From contig NZ_QBUH01000003.1 of assembly GCF_003058195.1 (NCBI RefSeq), positions 1-64,000 of the forward strand: 64,000 bases of DNA, read 5' to 3'. Position 1 is the stretch's first letter, and each line of letters starts with the position of its first letter. The notes beneath the pieces were generated by a model that saw nothing but the letters and a program-made list of their open reading frames with translations, did not search any database and was not told where the DNA came from. Of this stretch, positions 53,546-62,449 are shown in pieces. The position numbers and the translations under genes were made by a program. The DNA comes from Elizabethkingia sp. YR214 (lineage in GTDB: Bacteria; Bacteroidota; Bacteroidia; Flavobacteriales; Weeksellaceae).

Positions 53546-54193
53546 ATGGCTTTATTTGAAGAAAAATTCCCGGAAATAGAAAGGTATCTGGAAGATAATG
53601 CTTCTGCAGAACCTGATATCCTGAAACGACTGAGAAAAGAAACTTTTCAGAAAACGACACAGCCGCATATGATTTCCGGCTATCTTCAGGGACGTTTTTT
53701 AAGTATCTTTTCACATATTCTGAATCCTAAGAATGTTTTGGAAATCGGAACATTTACCGGATATGCAACATTGAGTATGGCTGAAGGATTAGCTGAAGAC
53801 GGAAAGATTTACACGCTGGATAAAAATGAAGATCTGGCTTACCTGCCTCAAAAATATTTTGATGAAAGCGAATATAGTGCTCAAATTGAATTTATTGTAG
53901 GAGATGCTAAAGAAGAAATTAAAAAATTAGATGTAACTTTTGATTTAGTATTTATAGATGCTGACAAAGAAAATTATGCAGCTTATATAGAACTTATAAA
54001 ACCAAAACTCCGGAAGGGAGGGGTAGTGCTTATAGATAATGTGTTATGGTACGGAAAGGTAATAGAAGAAAATCCTAAAGATAAATCTACCCAACAGATT
54101 AAATTGGTTAATAAAATTGTAACAGAAGACCCGGATTTTGAAAATGTAATTCTACCTTTGCGGGACGGTGTACATTTAATTAGAAAAAAATAA
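53546..54193 (+). CDS. Class I SAM-dependent O-methyltransferase (COMT-like)
   Basis: A 215-residue methyltransferase of the catechol-type family. The SAM motif is NVLEIGTFTGYATLSMAEGL, then KIYTLDKNEDL, FIDADKENYAAYIELIKPKLRKGGVVLIDNVLWYGKV, which contains the metal-binding Asp/Asn residues (D, D, N) of the cation-dependent O-methyltransferases. The substrate is unknown. These proteins are common in Bacteroidetes. It is the first gene of a run of four. The next gene begins on the last base of its stop codon. Confidence 0.9.
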   Translation: MALFEEKFPEIERYLEDNASAEPDILKRLRKETFQKTTQPHMISGYLQGRFLSIFSHILNPKNVLEIGTFTGYATLSMAEGLAEDGKIYTLDKNEDLAYLPQKYFDESEYSAQIEFIVGDAKEEIKKLDVTFDLVFIDADKENYAAYIELIKPKLRKGGVVLIDNVLWYGKVIEENPKDKSTQQIKLVNKIVTEDPDFENVILPLRDGVHLIRKK

Positions 54194-54912
54194 TGGATAA
54201 AGGAGTTTGTAACGTATCTGTAGCTCCGGTGCGAGCTGATAAAACAGATAAAGCGGAGATTGTTACAGAGATGCTGTATGGAGAGAGTGCGGATATACTG
54301 GAAGTAATAAATAACTGGACCAGAATCAAGATGCACTACGATGGCTATGAAGGCTGGATTGATACCAAGCAGATTACTTTGGTGACAGATGATTTTCTGG
54401 CAAAAAGAAAAACCCATCTCGTTACAGAGTCTTTTCAATCCCGTGTGATGGAAAGCGGAAAGATGTTGTTGTCTATGGGGTCTGAGGTTTCTTTTGAAAC
54501 TGTACATGCGCAACGTGGGGCAACAGTACGTCAGAGTATCGTGGAAACGGCTAAAGAATTTCTGAATGTTCCATATCTGTGGGGTGGTAAGAGCTTCTTT
54601 GGTGTAGATTGCTCCGGATTTACACAGCTAGTGTTAAAAGTACATGATATAAAATATCCCCGTGATGCTTACCAGCAAGGAGAAGTAGGAGAACCTTTGA
54701 GTTTTATAGAAGAAGCGCAGCCAGGAGATCTCGCATTCTTTGAAAACTCTGAAGGGCGTATCATTCACGTTGGTTTTATGTTAGAAAATAATCAGATTAT
54801 TCATGCACATGGTAAAGTGCGTATCGATACACTGGATTCATCAGGTATCTTTAATAAAGAACTGAATAAACATACTCACAAACTAAGATTTATCCGGAAT
54901 ATTCTTGGATAA
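54193..54912 (+). CDS. C40 family peptidase (NlpC/P60) with SH3-like domain
   Basis: A 239-residue protein. An SH3-like N-terminal region (about 1-70, VAPVRADKTDKAEIVTEMLYGE, WTRIKMHYDGYEGWI) is followed by an NlpC/P60 domain (about 115-239) with YLWGGKSFFGVDCSGF (Cys140), IIHVGFM and IIHAHG, the Cys/His/His triad of gamma-D-glutamyl-diamino acid peptidases. No signal peptide is visible, so it may act on muropeptides in the cytoplasm, as in peptidoglycan recycling. It overlaps the methyltransferase gene by one base, so translation is coupled. Confidence 0.92.
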   Translation: MDKGVCNVSVAPVRADKTDKAEIVTEMLYGESADILEVINNWTRIKMHYDGYEGWIDTKQITLVTDDFLAKRKTHLVTESFQSRVMESGKMLLSMGSEVSFETVHAQRGATVRQSIVETAKEFLNVPYLWGGKSFFGVDCSGFTQLVLKVHDIKYPRDAYQQGEVGEPLSFIEEAQPGDLAFFENSEGRIIHVGFMLENNQIIHAHGKVRIDTLDSSGIFNKELNKHTHKLRFIRNILG

Positions 54913-54929
54913 TCTATAAATTTTAAGCG

Positions 54930-55280
54930 ATGTCTAAAGCCCAACAATTTGCCAAAACCTGGATTGAAGCATGGAACTCCCATGATCTGGATGTCATTCT
55001 AAGTCATTATTCAGAAGATATAGAGATTACAACGCCTATGATTAAGATGGCACTGGGAGAGGGTGATGGAAATTTGAAAGGTAAAGATGCTGTCGCCGAT
55101 TATTGGAAAAGAGCACTAGATAAAATGCCAGATTTGCATTTCGAGCTTTATGATGTAACGGAAGGAGTTAATTCTGTTGCGCTTTATTATAAATCCGTAA
55201 TGGATAAAAAAGCTGTTGAGGTGATGTTTTTTAATGAAGAGGGTAAGGTGAACAAGATGATTGCACACTATACCGTTTAG
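54930..55280 (+). CDS. SnoaL/NTF2-like family protein
   Basis: A 116-residue single-domain protein with the cystatin-like NTF2 fold pattern: KTWIEAWNSHDLDVILSHYSEDIEITTP at the start (with the common WNxHD), KGKDAVADYWKRAL in the middle and VNKMIAHYTV at the end. Such proteins include ketosteroid isomerase-like enzymes and small ligand-binding proteins. The function here is unknown. No signal peptide. It is 17 bases after the peptidase gene and 25 before waaA, so in the same run. Confidence 0.85.
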   Translation: MSKAQQFAKTWIEAWNSHDLDVILSHYSEDIEITTPMIKMALGEGDGNLKGKDAVADYWKRALDKMPDLHFELYDVTEGVNSVALYYKSVMDKKAVEVMFFNEEGKVNKMIAHYTV

Positions 55281-55305
55281 AATAAATTCAGTTTCCGGAT
55301 AAAGA

Positions 55306-56544
55306 ATGTTTTTTTTATACGATATATCTATCTCGCTAATGGCCTTCGGGATGAAGATTGCTTCGCTTTTTAATGAGAAAGTGAAGAAAGGTGTGGTCGG
55401 GAGAAGAGATTCCCTGAAAAATGTTCAACAGACATTTACTAAAGATGATAAAGTTATCTGGATGCATGCCGCCAGTTTGGGCGAATACGAACAAGGACTT
55501 CCTGTTCTTGAGAGATTAAAAATCCAGTATCCTGATTATAAAATTCTCGTTAGTTTTTTTTCTCCATCGGGGTATGAAAATGTAGTGAAGAAAAAGCATA
55601 TTGCTGATGCAATCTGTTATCTTCCGTTTGACAAAAAAAATACAATCCAGCAGTTTGTAAACTCATTTCAGACCACTATTTTCTTTACTGTAAAATATGA
55701 TTTCTGGTATCGATTATTGGAAGTATTGAACCAAAAGAATATACCAATTTATGTGGTTTCAGCATTGTTTTATGAAAAACAGAAGTTCTTTACATCTGGA
55801 GGGCGATTCTTTGTGGGACAGCTCCGGAAGGATGTTAATGTCTTTTTTCATCAGACAGAGCATTCACTAAAGCTTGCAGAATCAATAGGACTTACCAACT
55901 CTTTGTATACAGGAGATACAAGATATGACAGGGTAAAACAAAATGTAAAGAATTTCACAGAGGTGCCGCTTATTCAAAGCTTTATTCAAAACAAACCAGT
56001 CTTAGTTGTCGGTAGCTCCTGGGAAGCTGAAGAGAATTTGGTTGAGAAATTTATTAATGAAAATCCGGATACAAAAATAATTCTAGCCCCTCATGATCTG
56101 AAACGTGTTCCACTGATTAAGCAGCGTTTTGGAGATAAGGCGGTTTTGTATAGCGGTTTAGAAAGTAGTCAACCATCTGCCTTAGATCATCAGCTTTTAA
56201 TTATCGACAATATAGGAATGCTGTCCCGTCTCTACCATTATGCAGCTGTTGCTGTTGTAGGTGGAGGTTTCCATTCTTCAGGCTTGCATAATATACTGGA
56301 GGCAGCTGCTTACGCTATACCTGTAGTTTTTGGCAATCAGTATAAGAAAAATCCTGAAGCCGATGCTTTGATTGAAGCCGGTGCAGCAAAAAGCTTTTCC
56401 GACGAAAATGCTGCTGCTGTATTTCTTCATCAATTGTTCCGGGATGAAGATAAAAGAAAAAGTATGGCTTCTCTAGCAGGTAAATTTATAGCTGATCAGC
56501 CCGATGCAGCTGCTATTATTCTTAATAATATTCAAGTTAAATAA
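55306..56544 (+). CDS. waaA: 3-Deoxy-D-manno-octulosonic acid transferase
   Basis: A 412-residue GT-B enzyme (GT30) that transfers Kdo to lipid A at the inner face of the membrane. An N-terminal hydrophobic segment (residues 1-20, FFLYDISISLMAFGMKIASL) anchors it. Seen: KVIWMHAASLGEYEQGLPVLERLK, LVSFFSPSGYENV, NQKNIPIYVVSALFYEKQKFF and a C-terminal GSSWEAEENLV and AVVGGGFHSSGLHNILEAAAYAIPVVFGNQY with the donor-binding Glu. The usual final KVI-like helix is present. It is the last gene of the run from 53546. LPS genes also lie at 26751-34683. Confidence 0.95.
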   Translation: MFFLYDISISLMAFGMKIASLFNEKVKKGVVGRRDSLKNVQQTFTKDDKVIWMHAASLGEYEQGLPVLERLKIQYPDYKILVSFFSPSGYENVVKKKHIADAICYLPFDKKNTIQQFVNSFQTTIFFTVKYDFWYRLLEVLNQKNIPIYVVSALFYEKQKFFTSGGRFFVGQLRKDVNVFFHQTEHSLKLAESIGLTNSLYTGDTRYDRVKQNVKNFTEVPLIQSFIQNKPVLVVGSSWEAEENLVEKFINENPDTKIILAPHDLKRVPLIKQRFGDKAVLYSGLESSQPSALDHQLLIIDNIGMLSRLYHYAAVAVVGGGFHSSGLHNILEAAAYAIPVVFGNQYKKNPEADALIEAGAAKSFSDENAAAVFLHQLFRDEDKRKSMASLAGKFIADQPDAAAIILNNIQVK

Positions 56545-56625
56545 TATTTACGCTTTGTTGTGAAAAAGTTGGAAGGTGTATATCTTTTTATTTAATTTCA
56601 CGGCATAGAGAAATATTAATATCAG

Positions 56626-57084
56626 ATGAATATGAAACTAAAACTATTCTTTTTATTTATTGCTGCTTTTTTAGCAATCGGATCATGTAGTTCCAGAGAT
56701 AATAATGATAATTACCTTGTGGTTGAGCCTGCTGAGGTTTATGGAAATTGGAGACTTGAATCTCTTACTATTGAAGGTAACGGGCAGAAAAAGGTTTTTA
56801 ATGATCAATGTTTTCAAAGATCTACCATTTTGTTTAATGGAGCCGATAATAAAGGGGTAGAGCGTGGTTACGAAAGTATTTCAACACCCGGGACTTGTAA
56901 AGACTCTGGAAATCTTAACTTTACTTTTAGTATTGAAAGAAATACAATTTATCAGACCTATACAGGCGGGCAGAAAGATGAGGCAAAGATAGAAGGAGTG
57001 ACAAATACAACGCTTGTAATTTCACAAAACAAGACTATTGATAATATAAAGGTGAAAGCTACAATGAAGTATATCAAAGCATAA
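56626..57084 (+). CDS. Lipocalin-like lipoprotein
   Basis: A 152-residue lipoprotein with lipobox AIGSC (Cys21) followed by SSRDNN, a sequence of the kind that directs lipoproteins to the surface in Bacteroidetes. The body is a beta-barrel pattern starting VYGNWRLESLTIEG, where the GxW motif is typical of lipocalin-like DUFs. Two Cys (NDQCFQRS, PGTCKDS) may form a disulfide. The ligand is unknown. A second possible start at 56632 (MKLK) gives the same mature protein. It stands alone, before a perfect terminator. Confidence 0.8.
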   Translation: MNMKLKLFFLFIAAFLAIGSCSSRDNNDNYLVVEPAEVYGNWRLESLTIEGNGQKKVFNDQCFQRSTILFNGADNKGVERGYESISTPGTCKDSGNLNFTFSIERNTIYQTYTGGQKDEAKIEGVTNTTLVISQNKTIDNIKVKATMKYIKA

Positions 57085-57113
57085 CAAAAAATAAACTCAG
57101 TACAATTTAATAG

Positions 57114-57149
57114 ATCTCCACAAGCTTTTGTGGAGATTATTGTTTTTTA
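57114..57149 (+). terminator. Terminator after the lipocalin-like gene
   Basis: Perfect 10-bp stem ATCTCCACAA / TTGTGGAGAT, loop GCTT, then TATTGTTTTTT. Confidence 0.85.
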
Positions 57150-57154
57150 TATTG

Positions 57155-57162
57155 TACTTTTG
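57155..57162 (+). promoter_or_regulatory. -7 element of leuS
   Basis: TACTTTTG, perfect TAnnTTTG, 37 bases before the GTG start. It lies directly after the terminator. Confidence 0.55.
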
Positions 57163-57199
57163 TGAAAATCTAATTTTAATAAAAAAATAATTTTATAAA

Positions 57200-60019
57200 G
57201 TGTATTACGATCATAACCAGATTGAAAACAAATGGCAGCAGTATTGGGCCAAAAATGAAACTTATAAGACCGATGCGAAATCTACAAAGCCTAAATATTA
57301 TGTACTCGACATGTTCCCTTATCCTTCAGGAGCAGGACTGCATGTGGGACACCCACTGGGCTATATCGCTTCGGATATTGTAAGCCGCTACAAAAGACAT
57401 CAGGGATTCAGTGTCCTGCATCCTATTGGTTATGACAGCTTCGGTTTACCTGCAGAACAATATGCAATTCAGACAGGGCAGCATCCGGCTATTACAACAG
57501 AAGAAAATATTAACCGTTATGAGAAGCAGCTGAAAAGAATCGGTTTCTCATTCGATTGGTCAAGACAATTCCGTACTTCAGATGCTAGTTATTACAAGTT
57601 TACGCAATGGATCTTTATAGAATTATTCCATTCGTGGTATAATAATGATACCGACAAAGCTGAAGCTATCGATACGTTAATAAAACACCTTTCTGAAAAA
57701 GGAACGGAAGGCTTAAATGCAGTTCAGACTGAGAAAATAGAATTTACAGCAGCTGAATGGAATACAAAATCTGAGAAAGAACAACAAGAGATTTTATTAA
57801 ACTATCGTTTGGCTTTCCGTGCAGAGACTACCGTGAACTGGTGTCCGGGGCTAGGAACTGTATTGGCAAATGATGAGGTTATTAATGGTAAATCAGAGCG
57901 TGGAGGTTTTCCTGTGTATCAGAAAAAAATGATGCAGTGGAGTATGAGAATTACAGCTTACTCTGAGAGACTATTACAAGGATTAAAAACATTAGACTGG
58001 CCACAGCCGTTGAAAGACGCGCAGGAATACTGGATTGGTAAATCTCAGGGAGCAGAAGTTAACTTTGGTCTTGAAAATTCTGATGTACAGATAAAAGTGT
58101 TTACAACACGACCTGACACTATCTTTGGTTCTACTTTTATGGTGTTGGCGCCAGAAAGTCCATTGGTACAGGAGATTGTAACGGCTGAGCAGAAAGAAGA
58201 AGTTCAGAATTATATAGAGCAGACTTCTTTGAAATCAGAAAGAGACCGTATGGCAGACGTAAAGACTGTTTCAGGTGCTTTTACTGGAGCGTATACGGTT
58301 AATCCGTTTACCGGGAAAAAAATGCCGGTGTATATTTCCGATTATGTACTAATGGGTTATGGAACAGGAGCTGTAATGGCTGTTCCTGCACATGACGAGA
58401 GAGATCACCGTTTTGCAAAGAAATTCGGATTAGAAATTACCGAAGTGGTTGAAGGAGGTGAGGATGTTCAGGAAGAACCATTCATTGCTAAAGATGGTAT
58501 TTGTATCAATTCAGATTTTCTGAATGGTCTGAAATATGAAGATGCAAAAGCAAAAATTATTACGGAAATTGTTGGCCGTGGTTTAGGAAATGCTACAACC
58601 AATTATCGTCAGAGAGATGCTATCTTCTCTCGCCAAAGATATTGGGGCGAACCAGTACCTGTATATTATAAGGATGATGTTCCTTATACTTTACCTGTTT
58701 CCGCATTGCCATTGGAATTACCAGAAGTAGAAAAATACCTTCCGACTGAAGATGGAGATCCACCATTAGGTAACGCTAAAGATTACGGATGGGACGAAGC
58801 TAATCAGAAAATTGTAGCGACTGACCTTATTGATAATAAAATGATCTTCCCGTTAGAGCTGAGCACAATGCCTGGTTGGGCTGGTAGTTCATGGTATTTC
58901 CTGCGTTATATGGATGCTCATAATGATTCCTACTTTGCAGATAAAGAAATGACAGATTACTGGGGACAGGTAGACTTATATATAGGTGGTAGCGAACATG
59001 CTACTGGCCATTTATTGTATTCCCGTTTCTGGAATAAGTTTTTAAAGGATCGTAATTATATAGAACAGGAAGAACCTTTCCAGAAGTTGATCAATCAGGG
59101 AATGATCCTGGGAATGAGCGCTTTTGTGTTTAGGATTGATGGAACAAATCAGTTTGTTTCAAAAAATCTGGCTAAAGATTATGCTACCCAGAAAATCCAT
59201 GTTGATGTATCCTTATTAAAAGGAGCGACAGATGAACTGGATACTGAAGCTTTCAAAAACTGGAGACCAGAATTTAAAGATGCAACATTTATTTTAGAAG
59301 ACGGAGATAAATACGTTACCGAGCGTGAAGTCGAAAAAATGTCCAAGTCCAAATTTAATGTTGTAAATCCTGATGATATTTGTGATGAATACGGTGCAGA
59401 CTGTCTTCGTTTATATGAAATGTTCTTAGGCCCGTTAGAGCAATCCAAGCCATGGAATACACAAGGACTTAGTGGTGTTTACGGTTTCTTAAAGCGTTTA
59501 TGGAATTTATACTTCAATGCAAATGATGAGTTTGAAGTTACAGATGAAGAGCCAACAAAAGAAGAATACAGAGTTCTGCATACTCTGATCCAGAAAGTTC
59601 TTTTTGATATCGAGAATTTCTCGTTCAACACGTCTGTAAGTTCCTTTATGATTGCGGTGAATGAGTTGACTAAATTAAAGACTAACAAAAGACAAATACT
59701 AGAGCCTTTGGCTGTTATTATTTCTCCTTATGCTCCACATATTACAGAAGAGATATGGTCTCTTTTAGGGAATAAAGAAAGTATAGAATATGCTCCTTTC
59801 CCGGTGTTTAATTCACAGTATTTAGAGTTGGATGAAATAGAATATCCGGTAAGCTTTAATGGTAAAATGCGTTTTAAGGCATCATTATCGGCAAATCTTA
59901 CACCGAAAGAAGTGGAAGAAGCGGTGCTAAAACTTGACAAAACAATTGAAATCTTAAACGGGGCTATACCTAAGAAAATCATCGTTGTGCCTAAAAAAAT
60001 TGTTAATTTCGTTATTTAG
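57200..60019 (+). CDS. leuS: Leucyl-tRNA synthetase
   Basis: 939 residues, a class I synthetase charging tRNA-Leu. It starts at GTG 57200 (MYYDHNQIENKWQQYWAKN). The HIGH motif is HVGH (48-51) in YPSGAGLHVGHPLGY, and KMSKS lies at 713-717. The CP1 editing domain (about 225-420) has TTRPDTIFGSTFMVLAPE and GYGTGAVMAVPAHDERD, where the Thr-rich and Asp residues perform proofreading. It is about 80 residues longer than E. coli LeuS. Insertions are seen around 150-205 and just before KMSKS (about 640-710), as is usual in Bacteroidetes. Confidence 0.97.
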   Translation: MYYDHNQIENKWQQYWAKNETYKTDAKSTKPKYYVLDMFPYPSGAGLHVGHPLGYIASDIVSRYKRHQGFSVLHPIGYDSFGLPAEQYAIQTGQHPAITTEENINRYEKQLKRIGFSFDWSRQFRTSDASYYKFTQWIFIELFHSWYNNDTDKAEAIDTLIKHLSEKGTEGLNAVQTEKIEFTAAEWNTKSEKEQQEILLNYRLAFRAETTVNWCPGLGTVLANDEVINGKSERGGFPVYQKKMMQWSMRITAYSERLLQGLKTLDWPQPLKDAQEYWIGKSQGAEVNFGLENSDVQIKVFTTRPDTIFGSTFMVLAPESPLVQEIVTAEQKEEVQNYIEQTSLKSERDRMADVKTVSGAFTGAYTVNPFTGKKMPVYISDYVLMGYGTGAVMAVPAHDERDHRFAKKFGLEITEVVEGGEDVQEEPFIAKDGICINSDFLNGLKYEDAKAKIITEIVGRGLGNATTNYRQRDAIFSRQRYWGEPVPVYYKDDVPYTLPVSALPLELPEVEKYLPTEDGDPPLGNAKDYGWDEANQKIVATDLIDNKMIFPLELSTMPGWAGSSWYFLRYMDAHNDSYFADKEMTDYWGQVDLYIGGSEHATGHLLYSRFWNKFLKDRNYIEQEEPFQKLINQGMILGMSAFVFRIDGTNQFVSKNLAKDYATQKIHVDVSLLKGATDELDTEAFKNWRPEFKDATFILEDGDKYVTEREVEKMSKSKFNVVNPDDICDEYGADCLRLYEMFLGPLEQSKPWNTQGLSGVYGFLKRLWNLYFNANDEFEVTDEEPTKEEYRVLHTLIQKVLFDIENFSFNTSVSSFMIAVNELTKLKTNKRQILEPLAVIISPYAPHITEEIWSLLGNKESIEYAPFPVFNSQYLELDEIEYPVSFNGKMRFKASLSANLTPKEVEEAVLKLDKTIEILNGAIPKKIIVVPKKIVNFVI

Positions 60020-60339
60020 TTCATTAAATTTTGGTATATTTATCTTTTATACGATAAAATATGTTGTATAAAAAATAACACAAAAGTGAATAAAAATTAA
60101 CATTGGCTAATTGATAAAAAATAAGGAGGTTTGTTTTTGATTTTTAAACGATTCTTTGTTATTTAACAAATTTAGTCTCGATTTTGGATCGATGGATTAT
60201 CTGAGAAAAACAAAAATAGTTTCCGAAAAATGACAAAAATCATCAATATTAGAATTGCATCTTGCATTTTTCAATAAAATGACTTTAATTTACAACCTCA
60301 AAAATTTGAAGAAATAAACAATAAATAATTTAGATTAAT
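60020..60339. other. Intergenic region between leuS and the exb/tonB operon
   Basis: No gene is seen. After leuS there is a small hairpin CTTTTAT-ACG-ATAAAA near 60045-60062 that could weakly terminate. An inverted repeat TTGTTA-TT-TAACAA lies near 60160. AT-rich leader sequence follows up to the start at 60340. I found no box that fully fits TTTG-N19-TAnnTTTG, so the operon promoter is not located. Confidence 0.4.
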
Positions 60340-61212
60340 ATGGAAATGAATGTTTCAAACACAGAGCACGAAGTTGTTGCTAAAAAGAAGGGAGGTTTAA
60401 ATCCTGCGATTGTAATCCCTATTTTATTTGTAATTGGTATTGCAATTTATTTATTTGTATTCGGTAACCCGAGTAACTTTAAGAAAAACCCTGCTTTAGA
60501 TGGAGTAGCGTCTGTAGCCCTTGCGGATATTAAGTCCACAGAACTTCACCCGGCTGAAGGAAAGCCAATGGGTATCGTTTACATGGGTGGTCCAATCGTA
60601 CCTATTCTTCTTACTTTCATGATTACAGTAGTTGTTTTCTCTTTCGAAAGATATTTCGTTCTTAAGAAAGCTTCTGGTAGCGGTAACTTAGATAACTTTG
60701 TTAACACAGTTAGAGGATACCTTAACAGAAACGAAATCAACGCTGCATTAGAAGAGTGCGACAGACAACAAGGTTCTGTAGGTAACGTTGTAAAAGAAGG
60801 TCTTACAACTTACAAAGCTCTTGAGCATGATAATACAATGAACAAAGAGCAAAAGTTAGTAGCTTTAGGAAAATCTCTAGAAGAAGCTACAACTCTTGAA
60901 ATGCCAATGCTTGAAAAGAACATGATGATTCTTTCTACATTAGGTACAGTTGCAACGTTAGTAGCACTTTTAGGTACGGTAATCGGGATGATTAAAGCGT
61001 TCTCTGCTTTAGGTTCTGGTGGTGGTACTCCTGACTCTGCTGCATTATCAGTAGGTATCTCTGAAGCACTTATCAATACGGCTTTAGGTATTGGTACTTC
61101 TGCTGTTGCAATTATTCTTTATAATTTCTTTACTTCTAAGATCGATGGATTAACTTATAAGATTGACGAAATCGGAATGAGCATCCAACAATCTTTTGCT
61201 GAGCATAACTAA
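60340..61212 (+). CDS. exbB: MotA/TolQ/ExbB family proton channel protein
   Basis: A 290-residue membrane protein. TM segments lie at about 22-42, 80-102, 205-228 and 245-270. The C-terminal block LEKNMMILSTLGTVATLVALLGTVIGMIKAFSAL and SEALINTALGIGTSAVAIILYNFF is the proton-channel core with the conserved Thr and polar residues of TolQ/ExbB. With the ExbD proteins it uses the proton gradient to power TonB. The extra N-terminal TM plus linker before the core is typical of Bacteroidetes ExbB. First gene of the operon; exbD follows after 56 bases. Confidence 0.93.
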   Translation: MEMNVSNTEHEVVAKKKGGLNPAIVIPILFVIGIAIYLFVFGNPSNFKKNPALDGVASVALADIKSTELHPAEGKPMGIVYMGGPIVPILLTFMITVVVFSFERYFVLKKASGSGNLDNFVNTVRGYLNRNEINAALEECDRQQGSVGNVVKEGLTTYKALEHDNTMNKEQKLVALGKSLEEATTLEMPMLEKNMMILSTLGTVATLVALLGTVIGMIKAFSALGSGGGTPDSAALSVGISEALINTALGIGTSAVAIILYNFFTSKIDGLTYKIDEIGMSIQQSFAEHN

Positions 61213-61268
61213 TCAGGACAGAATATAATATTCTGTTTAACAATAAATAAATTATAAAGAATTAAGAA

Positions 61269-61865
61269 ATGGCGAGAGTTAAACCAAAACGACATGGTGT
61301 AGTTACCGATATGACGGCAATGACGGATGTTGCTTTCCTACTTCTTACGTTCTTCATTCTGACAGCGCAGTTCAAGAAGCCAGATGCTGAGGCTATTACA
61401 ACGCCTTCATCTATCTCTACAACTACGTTAGATGATACTAATTTAATGACGATTAGTATTACTCCGGATGGGAGGTATTTCTTTACACCTATTGATAATA
61501 ATTCTGAGAAATCTCAGATATTAGATAAAATGGCAGGGCAGTACAGAGTTGGATTCTCTGCTGCTGAGAAAAATGCATTTCTTAAGTTGCCAATGGTAGG
61601 TGCCTCTATGGCTCAGATGAAAAGTTATCTTAACTTACCGGATGATCAGAGAGCGAATGTAAAAGGTGCTACAATCCCAATGGATAGTGTGAATAAAGAA
61701 CTAGTAGATTGGGTAAAATATAGTTTGGAAGTAAATCCAGATGCAAGACTTGCAATTAAAGGTGATGCGAATGCGCAGTACCCTAAATTCAAGGCTCTGT
61801 TTGAAGGATTGAAAGATATTAAGTTTTATAAATTCGTTCTGATTACTTCTTCTGAAAATCAGTAA
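61269..61865 (+). CDS. exbD: ExbD/TolR family biopolymer transport protein, copy 1
   Basis: A 198-residue protein. A cytoplasmic N-terminus (ARVKPKRHGVVTDMTAMTDVAFLLLTFFILTAQF) has the single TM with the conserved Asp (TDVAF) that carries protons. A long periplasmic domain follows, ending in LAIKGDANAQYPKFKALFEGLKDIKFYKFVLIT, the usual ExbD peptidoglycan/TonB-facing part. Between them is an insert of about 60 residues not present in enterobacterial ExbD. It is followed after 12 bases by a second exbD. Confidence 0.93.
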   Translation: MARVKPKRHGVVTDMTAMTDVAFLLLTFFILTAQFKKPDAEAITTPSSISTTTLDDTNLMTISITPDGRYFFTPIDNNSEKSQILDKMAGQYRVGFSAAEKNAFLKLPMVGASMAQMKSYLNLPDDQRANVKGATIPMDSVNKELVDWVKYSLEVNPDARLAIKGDANAQYPKFKALFEGLKDIKFYKFVLITSSENQ

Positions 61866-61877
61866 AAAATATTCAAC

Positions 61878-62420
61878 ATGGCAGAAGTACAAGTACAGGA
61901 TAAAGGAGGCAAGGACGGCAAAGTCCGCTCCAAGAAAGTAAATGTAAGGGTCGATATGACCCCGATGGTAGACTTAGGTTTTCTTCTGATTACATTCTTC
62001 ATGTTAGCAACTACTTTAAGTAAGCCTAACACGATGGATATGAAGTTGCCTGCGAAGCCAGAGAAAGATCAACCGATAGATATTCCTGAGATTGACCTAA
62101 CAAACTCAATCACATTCTTATTAGGAAAAGATAATAAAGTATATTATCACCAGTTAGACCAAACAGGTTTAACAGATCCAGGTAAGCTTCAGGAAACTAC
62201 TTTTGATAAGAATGGTATTGAAAAGGTGATTGATGATGCTAAAAGAAGAGCTCGTAAACCAGATATTTTTACTGTAATTATTAAGCCTACAGATGACTCT
62301 AACTACAAAAATTTTGTAGACTTGTTAGATGAAATGGCAATTACTAAGAGTGAAAGATACGGTATCGGTGAAGTGAAGCCTTGGGAGCAGAAAATCTATG
62401 ATCAGAAAATAGGTAAGTAA
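61878..62420 (+). CDS. exbD: ExbD/TolR family biopolymer transport protein, copy 2
   Basis: A 180-residue protein with VNVRVDMTPMVDLGFLLITFFMLATTL, the ExbD TM with its Asp (VDLGF). The periplasmic part has DNKVYYHQLDQTGL, KARRAR-like and FTVIIKPTDDSNYKNFVDLLDEMAI. The two ExbD copies differ in sequence but lie side by side. A pair of ExbD proteins is common in Bacteroidetes and may form a hetero-dimer in one channel, which is an inference. tonB follows after 29 bases. Confidence 0.93.
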   Translation: MAEVQVQDKGGKDGKVRSKKVNVRVDMTPMVDLGFLLITFFMLATTLSKPNTMDMKLPAKPEKDQPIDIPEIDLTNSITFLLGKDNKVYYHQLDQTGLTDPGKLQETTFDKNGIEKVIDDAKRRARKPDIFTVIIKPTDDSNYKNFVDLLDEMAITKSERYGIGEVKPWEQKIYDQKIGK

Positions 62421-62449
62421 TTACCTTTTTTAACAAAAATAATTTAATT

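Noticed and set aside
53983-54513. A 176-codon minus-strand frame across the methyltransferase and NlpC/P60 genes
   Set aside because: Antisense to two well-supported genes. No family pattern.
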